64,000 nt of DNA from Melioribacteraceae bacterium (GCA_016342755.1 JAEINS010000014.1:52532-116531); one strand, 5' to 3'. Shown: positions 8,473-17,450, counted from the stretch's first letter. The notes: generated from the letters alone by a model not told the origin. Numbers and translations are program-made.

Positions 8473-9978
8473 ATGAACAGCACTCAGATAATGATTGTTG
8501 AAGATGAGCGAATTGTAGCAGAAGATATCCAGGAAACACTGGAGGAATTTGGCTACAATGTAGTCGGTATTGAGGATACTGGCGAAAATGCCGTTAACAT
8601 GGCATCTAAGTTGAAACCGGATTTGATTCTGATGGACATTATGTTGAAAGGCGAAATGAATGGTATTCAGGCAGCTTTCAAGATAAATGACAATGAAGAA
8701 ATTCCGATAATTTATTTAACAGCCTATACAGATAATAATACGGCTCAGGAAGCCATTAATACAAATCCATCAGGCTATTTAGTTAAACCTTTTAACAAAA
8801 GATCCCTTTACGCTAGTGTAGAGATTGCATTAAATAAGCTAAAGGAAAAAAGAAAAACTCAAGATACAAACGGAGGATTAGACGAAGAAAACCGTTACCA
8901 TACGTCTATTAGTGATCATACAATAGAAGAAACCAGAAAACCAATTGCAACAACTTCAAAGAAGCAGGAGACACCTCACTTACTAAAAACGTTGAGAAAA
9001 TATAATTTATCTTTAACGGATTTATTAGAAGGAATTAAGACTGAGCATATTAATCAGTTTGAACTTAATAAATTGATTGAATGTACTTTTAAACTAGCTG
9101 TTTTTAATGTTCGTAAAAACTCTAATAGAATATTTACTATTAACAAAAAGTGGGAATTATCTGTTGAAGATATTGCTATTGAGGCAATCTCTAATCTTTT
9201 TGTTAAAAATGAAAAAAGAGATATACTTAATATAAAATACTCTTTATTAAACTGGAATACTGAACTAACAAACGATTTAGATTCACTTTATTTTCTGCAT
9301 AAAACTGTTAGTATAAGTGTTAATCAGTATATTAACAAACTTATTAAAGATACAGATCCATTTTTTGCCAGAGTATTAGATTCTGTTAATCATTTTATGA
9401 AAAAAAATAATTTCAAAAAAACAAATTATTTTGGCACTACTTATTTAATTGACGAATCTCTTTCTTCTATTTCAGGAACTCCGATTAATTCTGAAGAATT
9501 TCTAAATTTACCTATATCGTTTAATCAAGAGAAACCTCATATAGTATATAGAGTTTTTGATTATCTTGAAGCAAATACTGATTACTTCCCTGCTATTCCT
9601 TTAAATGCGTTAGTTAAAAGGATTATTCAGAACTATAAACATACTGAGTTGTCCCAGAGTCAGTTGGAGCCAAGCCCTATGGGTAAAATATGTGTTGATG
9701 ATATTGTAAAAAAAGCTTTAAATCAGGTTTACAAGAAAATAGAAGACACATATAAGAAAAAGACTAAATTGAGTGATAGTGAAATAGCGGCAATAAATTA
9801 TACTCTTAAAGACATTGCAAACGATCTTAAAGAAGGGCAATTAAACTGGGGTCTTTATAATTATTTAGAAATGCATATTACAGATCTTACGAAAGAAGAT
9901 TATAAAAAGAATTACCAGAATATTATTGAGTATTTAGTGAAGAAACTAAAAACTTTTATTAAAGAACAAATTAATTAG
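8473..9978 (+). CDS. Response regulator with long uncharacterised C-terminal domain
   Basis: 501 residues. Residues 1-125 are a complete receiver domain: acidic E10-D11, phosphoacceptor D55 (LILMDIMLKG), T83 and K105 (LVKPF). Residues about 165-501 match no domain I can name with confidence. They are all-helical and contain SVEDIAIEAISNLF and a segment around VSISVNQYINKL that resemble, loosely, sigma region 2 helices. No helix-turn-helix with clear DNA-binding character is visible. A GGAGG-type site lies upstream of the ATG. It is the obvious partner of the HisKA_2 kinase at 6688; the output is unknown, possibly protein-protein. Confidence 0.75.
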   Translation: MNSTQIMIVEDERIVAEDIQETLEEFGYNVVGIEDTGENAVNMASKLKPDLILMDIMLKGEMNGIQAAFKINDNEEIPIIYLTAYTDNNTAQEAINTNPSGYLVKPFNKRSLYASVEIALNKLKEKRKTQDTNGGLDEENRYHTSISDHTIEETRKPIATTSKKQETPHLLKTLRKYNLSLTDLLEGIKTEHINQFELNKLIECTFKLAVFNVRKNSNRIFTINKKWELSVEDIAIEAISNLFVKNEKRDILNIKYSLLNWNTELTNDLDSLYFLHKTVSISVNQYINKLIKDTDPFFARVLDSVNHFMKKNNFKKTNYFGTTYLIDESLSSISGTPINSEEFLNLPISFNQEKPHIVYRVFDYLEANTDYFPAIPLNALVKRIIQNYKHTELSQSQLEPSPMGKICVDDIVKKALNQVYKKIEDTYKKKTKLSDSEIAAINYTLKDIANDLKEGQLNWGLYNYLEMHITDLTKEDYKKNYQNIIEYLVKKLKTFIKEQIN

Positions 9979-10000
9979 TAATAAATTTAGATAATATATT

Positions 10001-10510
10001 TTGCAAATTACTGAAAAAGATTTATTCGATTTTATATTTCACAGGGCCACTTTAGAGTGGCCCAAAATTAAATTCATTTTAAATGATAAATTTTTATTAA
10101 ACTATATACAGTTTTATAAAAACTTAAAAAAAGAACTGAATCTTCCAGAAATATCTAATGATGTAAAAATAAAATTATTTCAGAAGATACCTTCATATAA
10201 ACTTGAAAGTCAATATATATTAACACCATTGCAAGGTAATGCAAATAAAAGAATAGATTATATTGATGATGAACTTCATCTAAATTTATATTCAAGTTCT
10301 AATAATGAATTTTTCGCAAAGGAATTTAGGGAAAAAGATGGTGCCAGATTATATCTTTTTTCAGTACATTTTTCTCAAATTCAGAATTTAGATGTAATTA
10401 TGAAACCCTCGAATGACAAATTTCATTTGGTTAATAACTCGAAATCTCTGTATATCGAAAATTTTAATAGATTTGATCATTTGGAAGTAAAATTCAACTA
10501 TTCACTATAG
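10001..10510 (+). CDS. Hypothetical protein, paralogue of the 6317 product
   Basis: 169 residues with a TTG start; an in-frame TAA at 9992 rules out a much longer form. The N-terminal 60 residues share ITEKDLFDF and the following hydrophobic spacing with the 76-residue protein at 6317. The C-terminal part (about 65-169) is unique and looks like mixed beta strand. It begins 22 bases after the receiver gene and ends one base before the stop of the convergent gene at 10512. Function unknown. The duplicated N-terminus suggests a shared binding partner within this signalling cluster. Confidence 0.65.
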   Translation: MQITEKDLFDFIFHRATLEWPKIKFILNDKFLLNYIQFYKNLKKELNLPEISNDVKIKLFQKIPSYKLESQYILTPLQGNANKRIDYIDDELHLNLYSSSNNEFFAKEFREKDGARLYLFSVHFSQIQNLDVIMKPSNDKFHLVNNSKSLYIENFNRFDHLEVKFNYSL

Positions 10511-10511
10511 T

Positions 10512-11645
10512 CTAAATTTTATGTGTCATATTTAATATTTCTTCTTCACTCATATCATCAATTTCAGAAAGTAATAATTCAGAAAATTCTACGAGTGAAT
10601 ACATATTTCGTTGTACTCTGGCACTTTGTTTGTTTTTTGCAGACATATCCTTAAATATTGAATTTAGCAGCTTCAATATTAGATTTATTCTTTTTATTTC
10701 ATCAATACTGTATCTATTATTTCTTCCAAAATGATTGCTTATATTATGGAAAATGCTTCTTAGATGTTTTAATTCATCTGTATTTAAAGCTGTTATTGAG
10801 AAATAATTCTGGTTTTCGCCATTAACTAAATACTCTACTGAAGTTTCTAATCGGATACTGTGCCCATCAATAGATAGAATTCTTATATTTAATTTTTTAG
10901 TTATTCCCCTGCTATGCTCTTGCGAAATAATATCATTAAATTTTGTTTTATCATCATTATGAATTAAATCATAAATGTTTGTATTTACTAAATGATTATT
11001 TTCAATTCCTGTCAGATTTGAAAAAGCTTCATTTGAAAATTTAATAACACCTTCCTTATCTATTATTAATAGCAGAACCTGATTCTCATTAAAAAGCTCG
11101 TTGAAATTTATCTTAATATATTTAAGATCAGGAATACTATTATTTACACTTTTAGCTAATTCCTCTTTTGTAATATTCTCTATTTTTTTATTAATATTTT
11201 CAATTATTTTTTTCTGATTAATTAGAGGCTGGTAACTCTCGTTAGAAATACGGTTACTCAGTTCATTACTGTCTGTAAAACGTTTTTTTGCAAGATGAAT
11301 TGTTGTGATTAGTTCTTCTCCGCCGAATGGCTTTATTAAAAAAGCAAAAGGGTGAACTTTCTTCGCTTTTTTAAGTATATCATCATCACAATAATTGCCA
11401 ATTAAAATAATAGGGATCTTGTTTTTAGCAAGAATTTTTTCAGCAACCTGAACACCATCCATCTTCCCTTTCAACACAACATCAATCAATCCAATCTCTG
11501 CCTGCAACAAGTATTCAGAATCAACTTCAGATAGTTCCTCAGAATTTACACTGATAACAGTATGACCTGCTTCTTCAAGATTTCTTTTAATATCATTAGC
11601 AAGATATACTTCATCTTCAATCAGTAAGATTTTTAATCTTTCCAT
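10512..11645 (-). CDS. Receiver-PAS protein without kinase or DNA-binding domain
   Basis: 377 residues. The N-terminal receiver has E10-D11, D55 (LIDVVLKGKMDG) and K105 (LIKPF), and is clearly related to the receiver at 8473. The switch Thr that should follow strand 4 is replaced by Gly (IILIGNY). A PAS domain occupies about 175-295, and the C-terminal 85 residues are helical with no recognised motif and no H-box. It is convergent with the 10001 gene. It may act as a phosphate-sensing adaptor rather than a transcription factor (inference). Confidence 0.75.
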   Translation of the reverse strand: MERLKILLIEDEVYLANDIKRNLEEAGHTVISVNSEELSEVDSEYLLQAEIGLIDVVLKGKMDGVQVAEKILAKNKIPIILIGNYCDDDILKKAKKVHPFAFLIKPFGGEELITTIHLAKKRFTDSNELSNRISNESYQPLINQKKIIENINKKIENITKEELAKSVNNSIPDLKYIKINFNELFNENQVLLLIIDKEGVIKFSNEAFSNLTGIENNHLVNTNIYDLIHNDDKTKFNDIISQEHSRGITKKLNIRILSIDGHSIRLETSVEYLVNGENQNYFSITALNTDELKHLRSIFHNISNHFGRNNRYSIDEIKRINLILKLLNSIFKDMSAKNKQSARVQRNMYSLVEFSELLLSEIDDMSEEEILNMTHKI

Positions 11646-11728
11646 TCAGTATCAATAAGCTCTATTAAGTTTTTGTTAAATATGACCAAGGTATATTTGG
11701 AATTGAGACTACTTCGGAAAGGTTTATA

Positions 11729-11765
11729 AGTAAAGTGTAACCATTCAAAAAAGTTACACTTTACT
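11729..11765 (-). terminator. Strong 13-bp hairpin downstream of the 11773 gene
   Basis: The perfect 13-bp arms AGTAAAGTGTAAC (11729-11741) and GTTACACTTTACT (11753-11765) have an 11-nt A/T-rich loop. It lies seven bases after the stop of the minus-strand gene at 11773. There is no clear U tract after the stem, so it may be a weak terminator or an mRNA-end stabiliser. Confidence 0.6.
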
Positions 11766-11772
11766 GAAAATA

Positions 11773-12456
11773 CTAAATTTGAAGATTTTTAATTATGGAT
11801 TTATTAAGCTGCCCAATCTCTCTAATCTGTCGTTTGTTCTTATATTCATTATAAAAATCGGGTTTATTATCCCTAATTGTTTCCATTAAATTATCCATTT
11901 CTTCTACTAATACACCGTCAGCTTTCTCAAATAAACTGCTTAGATTCCATCTTTTTACTACTCTTTCCTGATGGTCTGTTTCAGGAACTAATGAATTGGT
12001 TTTGAAATAATTGAGTCTGCTATTTAAATCAGTGATTTGTTTAGCAGTAATTCCATATTCCTTAAGCGATGATAAATTATCATTTGCTTTCTCAACTATG
12101 ATATTGGTTTTGTTAATCAATTCAATATCACTCAATAAAGCTAATGATGAAATATTAATATTACATAAATCATAAAGATCGTTTAACCCATTTAATTTTG
12201 CAAAAACAGCCATACTCTGCCCAATATGCAATAATGTTTCAAGTAGATTATCTTCTGCTAATGCCAATTCAGATTTTTCACCATTTTTATAACTTGTCCA
12301 GTTAGTTTCTTCTGTTTTAATATCCTTAGTTATATGTTTTAGTTCCCACATAGGTTTTTCTAATGCAGGTAATGATGTTTTAAACTCCTTTCTGCTACTC
12401 ATGAGCGATAAAACTGCTTCGTACATTGTAAGTTTGTTTTCCTCTGTGTGAGTCAT
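11773..12456 (-). CDS. Hypothetical helical protein
   Basis: 227 residues with the ATG at 12456, chosen because GGAGG sits five bases upstream; the TTG at 12468 overlaps that site. The sequence is almost wholly predicted helix with coiled-coil character (about 60-150), no signal peptide and no membrane segment, and no cysteine cluster. I do not recognise the family. It lies between the signalling cluster and the glycosyltransferase genes, with a strong hairpin after its stop, and is probably transcribed alone. Confidence 0.6.
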   Translation of the reverse strand: MTHTEENKLTMYEAVLSLMSSRKEFKTSLPALEKPMWELKHITKDIKTEETNWTSYKNGEKSELALAEDNLLETLLHIGQSMAVFAKLNGLNDLYDLCNINISSLALLSDIELINKTNIIVEKANDNLSSLKEYGITAKQITDLNSRLNYFKTNSLVPETDHQERVVKRWNLSSLFEKADGVLVEEMDNLMETIRDNKPDFYNEYKNKRQIREIGQLNKSIIKNLQI

Positions 12457-12600
12457 GATTTCCTCCAATATTTAAAAAAGATATAGCTTTTCTAAAGAGA
12501 AAATATATTTTATTATAGATTTAGAATAGAACTCAAGCCATGATGAGTATATAAAAAAAGCTATTTAAATGAAAGGATATTCGTGAGGACAATTAATAAA

Positions 12601-13194
12601 TTACACATATAGCTTATTTGAACATGAATAATCTGAAACATGATAATTTGAAATTACACTGCCGTAAGCATTAGCACCTATTTTTCTTCTTAAATTTTTA
12701 TTACTTATTAATTGCAGCAATTTTGCAACCAGCTGCATTTTATTACCCTTTTCTACAAAAAATCCATTTTCATTATCTTTAATATATTGCTCTGTGTAAA
12801 TACTTCTTGTAGTAATAACCGGAAGATTATGGCTCATAGCATTCATTATAGGCATACCTAAAGAATCATATAAATACGGCACACACATTATAGAGTTTTC
12901 GTTATAATACTTCTCAAACTCAATTGAATTATAATCATCTATTTCAATAGAATTTACAATGAAATTATTTGGTTTTGTTCCGGCAACTATTAACCTTGTA
13001 TCATGATATATTTTTCTAATTTCCGTTAGTGCTTGTTCAAGAAAAAGACCTCCGCCAAGTATCCAGTTATCATGAATAAAAATAATATTTACAATTTCTT
13101 TGCAACACTCTTCTTTATAGTCAATAAATAATGGACGTAGATTAATTTTACTTTCAATCTCTTTAATATTTCTTCTTAATATAAAGTTATCCAT
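12601..13194 (-). CDS. Glycosyltransferase C-terminal half, possibly inactive
   Basis: 197 residues that correspond only to the donor-binding half of a GT-B (family 4) glycosyltransferase. Motifs are IIFIHDNWILGGG, LIVAGT and VPYLYDSLGMPIMNAMSHNLPVITT. The usual acceptor-binding N-terminal domain is missing, and the conserved second Glu of the ExFGxxxxE motif is Asn here. It overlaps the end of the 13187 glycosyltransferase by eight bases, so the two are translated together. It may be a decayed gene or a non-catalytic partner. The start ATG is near the domain boundary. Confidence 0.7.
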   Translation of the reverse strand: MDNFILRRNIKEIESKINLRPLFIDYKEECCKEIVNIIFIHDNWILGGGLFLEQALTEIRKIYHDTRLIVAGTKPNNFIVNSIEIDDYNSIEFEKYYNENSIMCVPYLYDSLGMPIMNAMSHNLPVITTRSIYTEQYIKDNENGFFVEKGNKMQLVAKLLQLISNKNLRRKIGANAYGSVISNYHVSDYSCSNKLYV

Positions 13195-14290
13195 CTTTCA
13201 CTCTCTTAGTTTTAGATTGAATTTCTATTCTATTAATGTTCTTCTGAGCTTCAATAATAATATTTTGTTCGGTGTTCTCTATCAGCAGATTTTCAAAGAA
13301 TCTTATCCATTTTTCTACACTAAACTCAATTGCTCTTCTAACCAATAAAATTGGATAATGAACTTTACTCATTTCATTTTTTATAGCTTCAGTAAGCCCC
13401 ATAAAATCTTCACTCTTTAGAAGAGTTCCATATCTGCCATTGTCTAGTATGTTTTTATCGTAACCCGAACCTTCTAAGCTTATTACCGGCGTACCGCAGC
13501 CTAATACATGAACAATCTCCTCTGGGAATTTATTTTTATTAGTAACAGAGATATAAAGTGACGCATTAGAAATAAAAGAAAATGTGTTTTCGCTATCCTC
13601 CTGGAAATCGACATAATCGGATAAACCTAGTTTCTCAATAAGTTCTATTAAATGAAAAGACTCCGATTTATCTTTTTCATGACTGCCAATAATTATTAAT
13701 CTTGTTTCCACCACTTTTAATAATTCATAAAGTGCAAGAATTATGGTCTTATAATCATTTTCTTTTGTTATATCACCTTTACTAACTAAAACCTGATATC
13801 CTTTGCCATACCATCTATGATCAATTTTCTTCTTATATTTTAATCCAACCGTTTTATCAATAAATGGAAGATTTAAACTTTCACACGATTTGTCATCCTC
13901 TTTTTTAGAAAATTTAATAACGTAGTTCCATCTGTTTGCAAATGATTTTAAGGCTTTTTTAATCTGAATATTTAGTCTGGGATGATTTGAAGTAATATCT
14001 TTAGAATCAAATGTAAAAATAATTGGCTTATGCTGTCTAAATTTTAATAGAACTAAAAGAGCTAAAGTAACAAGTTTTGAAGATGAAATCATGATATCAT
14101 ACTTTTTATTGTACATTTCATCTATTATTTTCTTAACAAACCGATTTATAGTTAATCTTTGATCATTAGAAATAACTTCAACTTCGTGTCCGTTTTGTAG
14201 AAATCCCGAGGCTAAATTATTCATAATTTTAAAAGAAACTTCATTTCGCTTATTTACTATTAGCAGAATATTATTTTTACTTGTTTTCAT
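13187..14290 (-). CDS. Glycosyltransferase, GT4-like
   Basis: A 367-residue two-domain GT-B protein: an N-terminal Rossmann half (NILLIVNKRNEVSFKIMNNLASGFLQ) and a C-terminal donor half with VLVSKGDITKENDYKTII, RLIIIGSH and FPEEIVHVLGCGTPVI. The two acidic residues expected in the donor motif are replaced (Lys before FP, His at the second Glu position), so activity is uncertain. It lies seven bases after the epimerase gene and overlaps the partial glycosyltransferase at 12601. The three genes probably make or modify a surface glycan. Confidence 0.75.
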   Translation of the reverse strand: MKTSKNNILLIVNKRNEVSFKIMNNLASGFLQNGHEVEVISNDQRLTINRFVKKIIDEMYNKKYDIMISSSKLVTLALLVLLKFRQHKPIIFTFDSKDITSNHPRLNIQIKKALKSFANRWNYVIKFSKKEDDKSCESLNLPFIDKTVGLKYKKKIDHRWYGKGYQVLVSKGDITKENDYKTIILALYELLKVVETRLIIIGSHEKDKSESFHLIELIEKLGLSDYVDFQEDSENTFSFISNASLYISVTNKNKFPEEIVHVLGCGTPVISLEGSGYDKNILDNGRYGTLLKSEDFMGLTEAIKNEMSKVHYPILLVRRAIEFSVEKWIRFFENLLIENTEQNIIIEAQKNINRIEIQSKTKRVKDG

Positions 14291-14297
14291 AAAGTCA

Positions 14298-15254
14298 CTA
14301 CATTAATTGTTCTTTATACCATTGAACATATTTTGCAATTCCGTCTTCTATAGGAGTTTTAGGATAGTAATTAAGAAGATTTTTTGCTTTTTCAATTTCA
14401 GCATACGTTTGTACAACATCACCCGGCTGACATTCTTTTTTAATTATATTTGCTTTCTTACCCAGATTTTCTTCAATTAAATTTACAAGCTCCATCAATT
14501 TTACTGTTCTAGAATTTCCTAAATTGAATATTTCATAACCCGAAACTTTTTCAACTCCGGCAACTAATCCCGTAACAATATCATCTATATAAGTATAATC
14601 ACGTTTTGTTTCGCCATTACCAAAGAATAATGTTATTGGGATATCTTTTGCAATATTGTCAGTAAATTTAGCTATAGCCATCTCAGGTCTTTGTCTGGGA
14701 CCAAAAACTGTAAAAAATCTAAATAAGTAAATATCAAAATCATACAAATGTGAATATGTATAACATATCAGTTCACCACTCTTTTTTGATGCGGCATAAG
14801 GCGAAACCGGGAAATCAACATTATCAGATTCTGAAAACGGCACTTTTTTGTTATTTCCATAGACAGATGATGATGATGCAAACAACAATTTCTTTACGTT
14901 AAACTTATTCATTACGTTCAATAACGTGATAGTACCATTTATATTAGTTTGAAAATAACTGTCCGGATCTTCAAGAGAAGGTCTAACACCAGCTTTAGCT
15001 GCCAAATGAATAACAACATCAATCTTATAATCCGTAAATATTTTAGATAAAAAGGCTTCATCTAAAATATTACCTTCACAAAACTTATAATTCAGATTTT
15101 CCTTTTGTTTACTAATATTAGATAACTTAATTTCTTTATCATAGAATGGATCAAAATTATCTATACTTATTACAAACTCACCATTTTGCAATAAATTATC
15201 AACAAGACTTGATCCTATAAAACCAGCACCACCTGTAACCAGAATAGTTCTCAT
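14298..15254 (-). CDS. NAD-dependent nucleotide-sugar epimerase (UDP-glucuronate 4-epimerase-like)
   Basis: 318 residues of the extended short-chain dehydrogenase family. Visible are the Rossmann motif VTGGAGFIGSSL, HLAAKAGVRPS, the Ser of the triad in FASSSSVYG, the catalytic YAASK, and FTVFGPRQRPEMAIAKF, a pattern typical of UDP-glucuronate 4-epimerases. It probably supplies a nucleotide sugar to the two glycosyltransferase genes directly downstream. A 9-bp inverted repeat lies 38-90 bases upstream of the start (15292-15344). The exact sugar substrate cannot be fixed from sequence alone. Confidence 0.85.
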   Translation of the reverse strand: MRTILVTGGAGFIGSSLVDNLLQNGEFVISIDNFDPFYDKEIKLSNISKQKENLNYKFCEGNILDEAFLSKIFTDYKIDVVIHLAAKAGVRPSLEDPDSYFQTNINGTITLLNVMNKFNVKKLLFASSSSVYGNNKKVPFSESDNVDFPVSPYAASKKSGELICYTYSHLYDFDIYLFRFFTVFGPRQRPEMAIAKFTDNIAKDIPITLFFGNGETKRDYTYIDDIVTGLVAGVEKVSGYEIFNLGNSRTVKLMELVNLIEENLGKKANIIKKECQPGDVVQTYAEIEKAKNLLNYYPKTPIEDGIAKYVQWYKEQLM

Positions 15255-15291
15255 ATAATACCTTATAATCTCATTTAATTTTTAAATATAC

Positions 15292-15344
15292 CAGGTCGGA
15301 CTAATGCGATAGTTTCTTTAAAATATAATATATTTTCCGACCTG
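15292..15344. promoter_or_regulatory. Inverted repeat upstream of the epimerase gene
   Basis: The 9-bp arms CAGGTCGGA (15292-15300) and TCCGACCTG (15336-15344) enclose 35 AT-rich bases containing a TATAATATAT run. The arms are the only GC-rich words in a 218-bp spacer. It could be an operator pair around a promoter for the epimerase-glycosyltransferase operon or an RNA hairpin; the sequence does not decide. Confidence 0.4.
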
Positions 15345-15472
15345 CTAATATAATAAACAATAAATACTTGCTTACTATTTTCCTCTGATACCATTCTTGT
15401 TTGATAAGATATTGGATTTAGGTTTATCTTCGGAAAGAGACTGAAATTATATTATTAGAGGACTGTAAGGTT

Positions 15473-15895
15473 TTAATTTAAAGATAAATGATTTAATTGC
15501 TTATCAATACAGCAAATTAAACTTTCTGAGGTGGAAGGTTTTTCGATAAAAGCATAATTATTTATATTATTTTTACTGCTAAATTTTGATCCTAATAAAA
15601 CTTCAATTTCATCATATCTGTAGCTTGACATTAAAATAACAGGAATTTTACTATTAAATTCTTTTAACTTTTTAATAAATTCAAATCCATTGATTTTGGG
15701 CATATTTATATCTGTTAATATTAGATCAATATCTATATTTTTAGATTCAAATTCTAAGATTTTTTCAAATGCCTCTTCCCCGTCTTCAACAATTGTCGAA
15801 TTATACCCGGCATCAGTTAGAATCATTTGGTAAGCAATTCTAATAAAATATTCATCATCTATAATTAATATATGTTTATCTTTTTTCATTGCCAT
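15473..15895 (-). CDS. Single-domain response regulator
   Basis: 140 residues, receiver only: acidic DD near 13-14, phosphoacceptor D62 (LTDINMPKINGF), Ser at the switch position (ILMSSYR) and the conserved Lys in IEKPS. There is no output domain. It lies downstream of the NtrC-type regulator and kinase (16017-19019) on the same strand, 121 bases apart, and could be a phosphate sink or relay for that kinase. Start MAM; a second Met three codons in is an alternative. Confidence 0.85.
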   Translation of the reverse strand: MAMKKDKHILIIDDEYFIRIAYQMILTDAGYNSTIVEDGEEAFEKILEFESKNIDIDLILTDINMPKINGFEFIKKLKEFNSKIPVILMSSYRYDEIEVLLGSKFSSKNNINNYAFIEKPSTSESLICCIDKQLNHLSLN

Positions 15896-16016
15896 AGATA
15901 GACATTTTTAGTGCCAAATATATCTTTGCTTTTTATCTAAAAAGCAGATTATCAAAAAATATTTGTAAACATATATTTACTCTCAAATTGTCGTGTAAAT
16001 ATTTATTTTCAAAACA

Positions 16017-17450
16017 TTAGAATTTTTCTAAAATTCCGGTTTTTATTCTCTGACTTAATGCCTGTCTTGTAACACCTAAAATCTGAGCTGCAATAGTTTG
16101 ATTGTTTTTTGATCGTTTTAAAGCTTCTCTAATCAATAAACTCTGCGCCTGCTTTAATGTTGGCAAATGATGATTTGAAAATTTTATAATTGCTTCTCCA
16201 ATATCCTCGTTAATTGAAGTTTCATCAGAAATAATAAACTCTTTGTTTTTATTCATTGCGCGCTTAAATGAATCTAGCGAAAGAATTCTTGACTTATGAG
16301 TACTTACTGCGTCATAAACCATTGCCTGCATCTCTCTTATATTTCCCGGAAATGAATATGTAGAAAGCAGTGTTACAAGTTCCGGCGGAACAGACGGTTT
16401 CTTTTTATTTAATGTTTCTGATGCTTTTCCTAAAAAGAAATCAATTAAAACTGGAAGATCATCTAAACGTTCTCTTAGAGACGGAATATTTATCTGATGA
16501 ACATTCAATCTGTAATATAAATCTTTTCTGAATTTTCCTTCTTTTTGCATCTGATAAAAATCAACGTTTGTAGCAACTATAATAACTGCGTCTGTATATT
16601 GTGGATCATCAGAACCGAGTGGATAATATTCTTGTTCCTGAAGCAGCCTTAAAAGTTTAACTTGAGAAGTAAGACTCAAATCACCTATTTCATCTAAAAA
16701 TAATGTTCCGCCCGATGCTTTTTCAATTAATCCTTTTCTCTCAGTAAAAGCATTTGTAAAAGAACCTTTTTTATGTCCAAAAAGTGTATCAGCAAACATT
16801 TGATCATCAAGACCGGCAACATTTGTTGTAACAAAATTCCCTTTTCTTCCGCTTAAATTGTGTAATGCTCTGGCAACAAGATCTTTTCCTACACCAGTTT
16901 CTCCGGTAATTAAAATTGGTTCTGTTGTACGCGATATTGCTTCCATATAATTAAAAATATGTTTCATTTTATCATTATTTGTAATAATCTCACTAAAAGC
17001 TTCTGGATTCTCTAACTTCTCATTGAATATTCTTCTTCGCAACAGATCATTCTCTGCACGCAATTCTCTATATTCTATAGCTTTTTTAACCGAAGTTACT
17101 AACCGGCTTTCTTCTACAGGTTTAGCAATATAATCATAAGCACCTTTTTTCATGCACCTTATGGCTAACTCTAATTCATTGTTTCCAGTAATGATTATAA
17201 TTGGCATATGAGGATATTCTTGAGCGGCCTTTTCTAAAATTTCTTCTCCAGTCATGTTGGGCATATTAAGGTCTAGTAAAAGAGCCTCAAACTCTCTATC
17301 TGCAAGCATTCCCATTACTTTTGTACTATCATTGCACGTAATAGTATTATTTATTCCTGCATCACCTAACGATAGATCATAACTATACAATAAATGTATT
17401 TCGTCATCTACCATTAATATGGGTTTACCTGGATATAAAGATTCTTCCAT
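16017..17450 (-). CDS. Sigma-54-type (NtrC family) response regulator
   Basis: 477 residues in the order receiver (D60 in LLLDLNMPNMTG), AAA+ domain and Fis-type helix-turn-helix. The AAA+ part has Walker A GETGVGKD (about 183-190), Walker B LFLDEIGD (about 249-256) and the arginine-finger region FRKDLYYRLNV. The sigma-54-contacting loop, normally GAFTGA, reads GSFTNA (about 229-234): the key Thr is kept but two glycine/alanine positions differ. The C-terminal helix-turn-helix is NNQTIAAQILGVTRQALSQR. It is paired with the kinase 12 bases upstream. Target genes are unknown. Confidence 0.93.
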   Translation of the reverse strand: MEESLYPGKPILMVDDEIHLLYSYDLSLGDAGINNTITCNDSTKVMGMLADREFEALLLDLNMPNMTGEEILEKAAQEYPHMPIIIITGNNELELAIRCMKKGAYDYIAKPVEESRLVTSVKKAIEYRELRAENDLLRRRIFNEKLENPEAFSEIITNNDKMKHIFNYMEAISRTTEPILITGETGVGKDLVARALHNLSGRKGNFVTTNVAGLDDQMFADTLFGHKKGSFTNAFTERKGLIEKASGGTLFLDEIGDLSLTSQVKLLRLLQEQEYYPLGSDDPQYTDAVIIVATNVDFYQMQKEGKFRKDLYYRLNVHQINIPSLRERLDDLPVLIDFFLGKASETLNKKKPSVPPELVTLLSTYSFPGNIREMQAMVYDAVSTHKSRILSLDSFKRAMNKNKEFIISDETSINEDIGEAIIKFSNHHLPTLKQAQSLLIREALKRSKNNQTIAAQILGVTRQALSQRIKTGILEKF

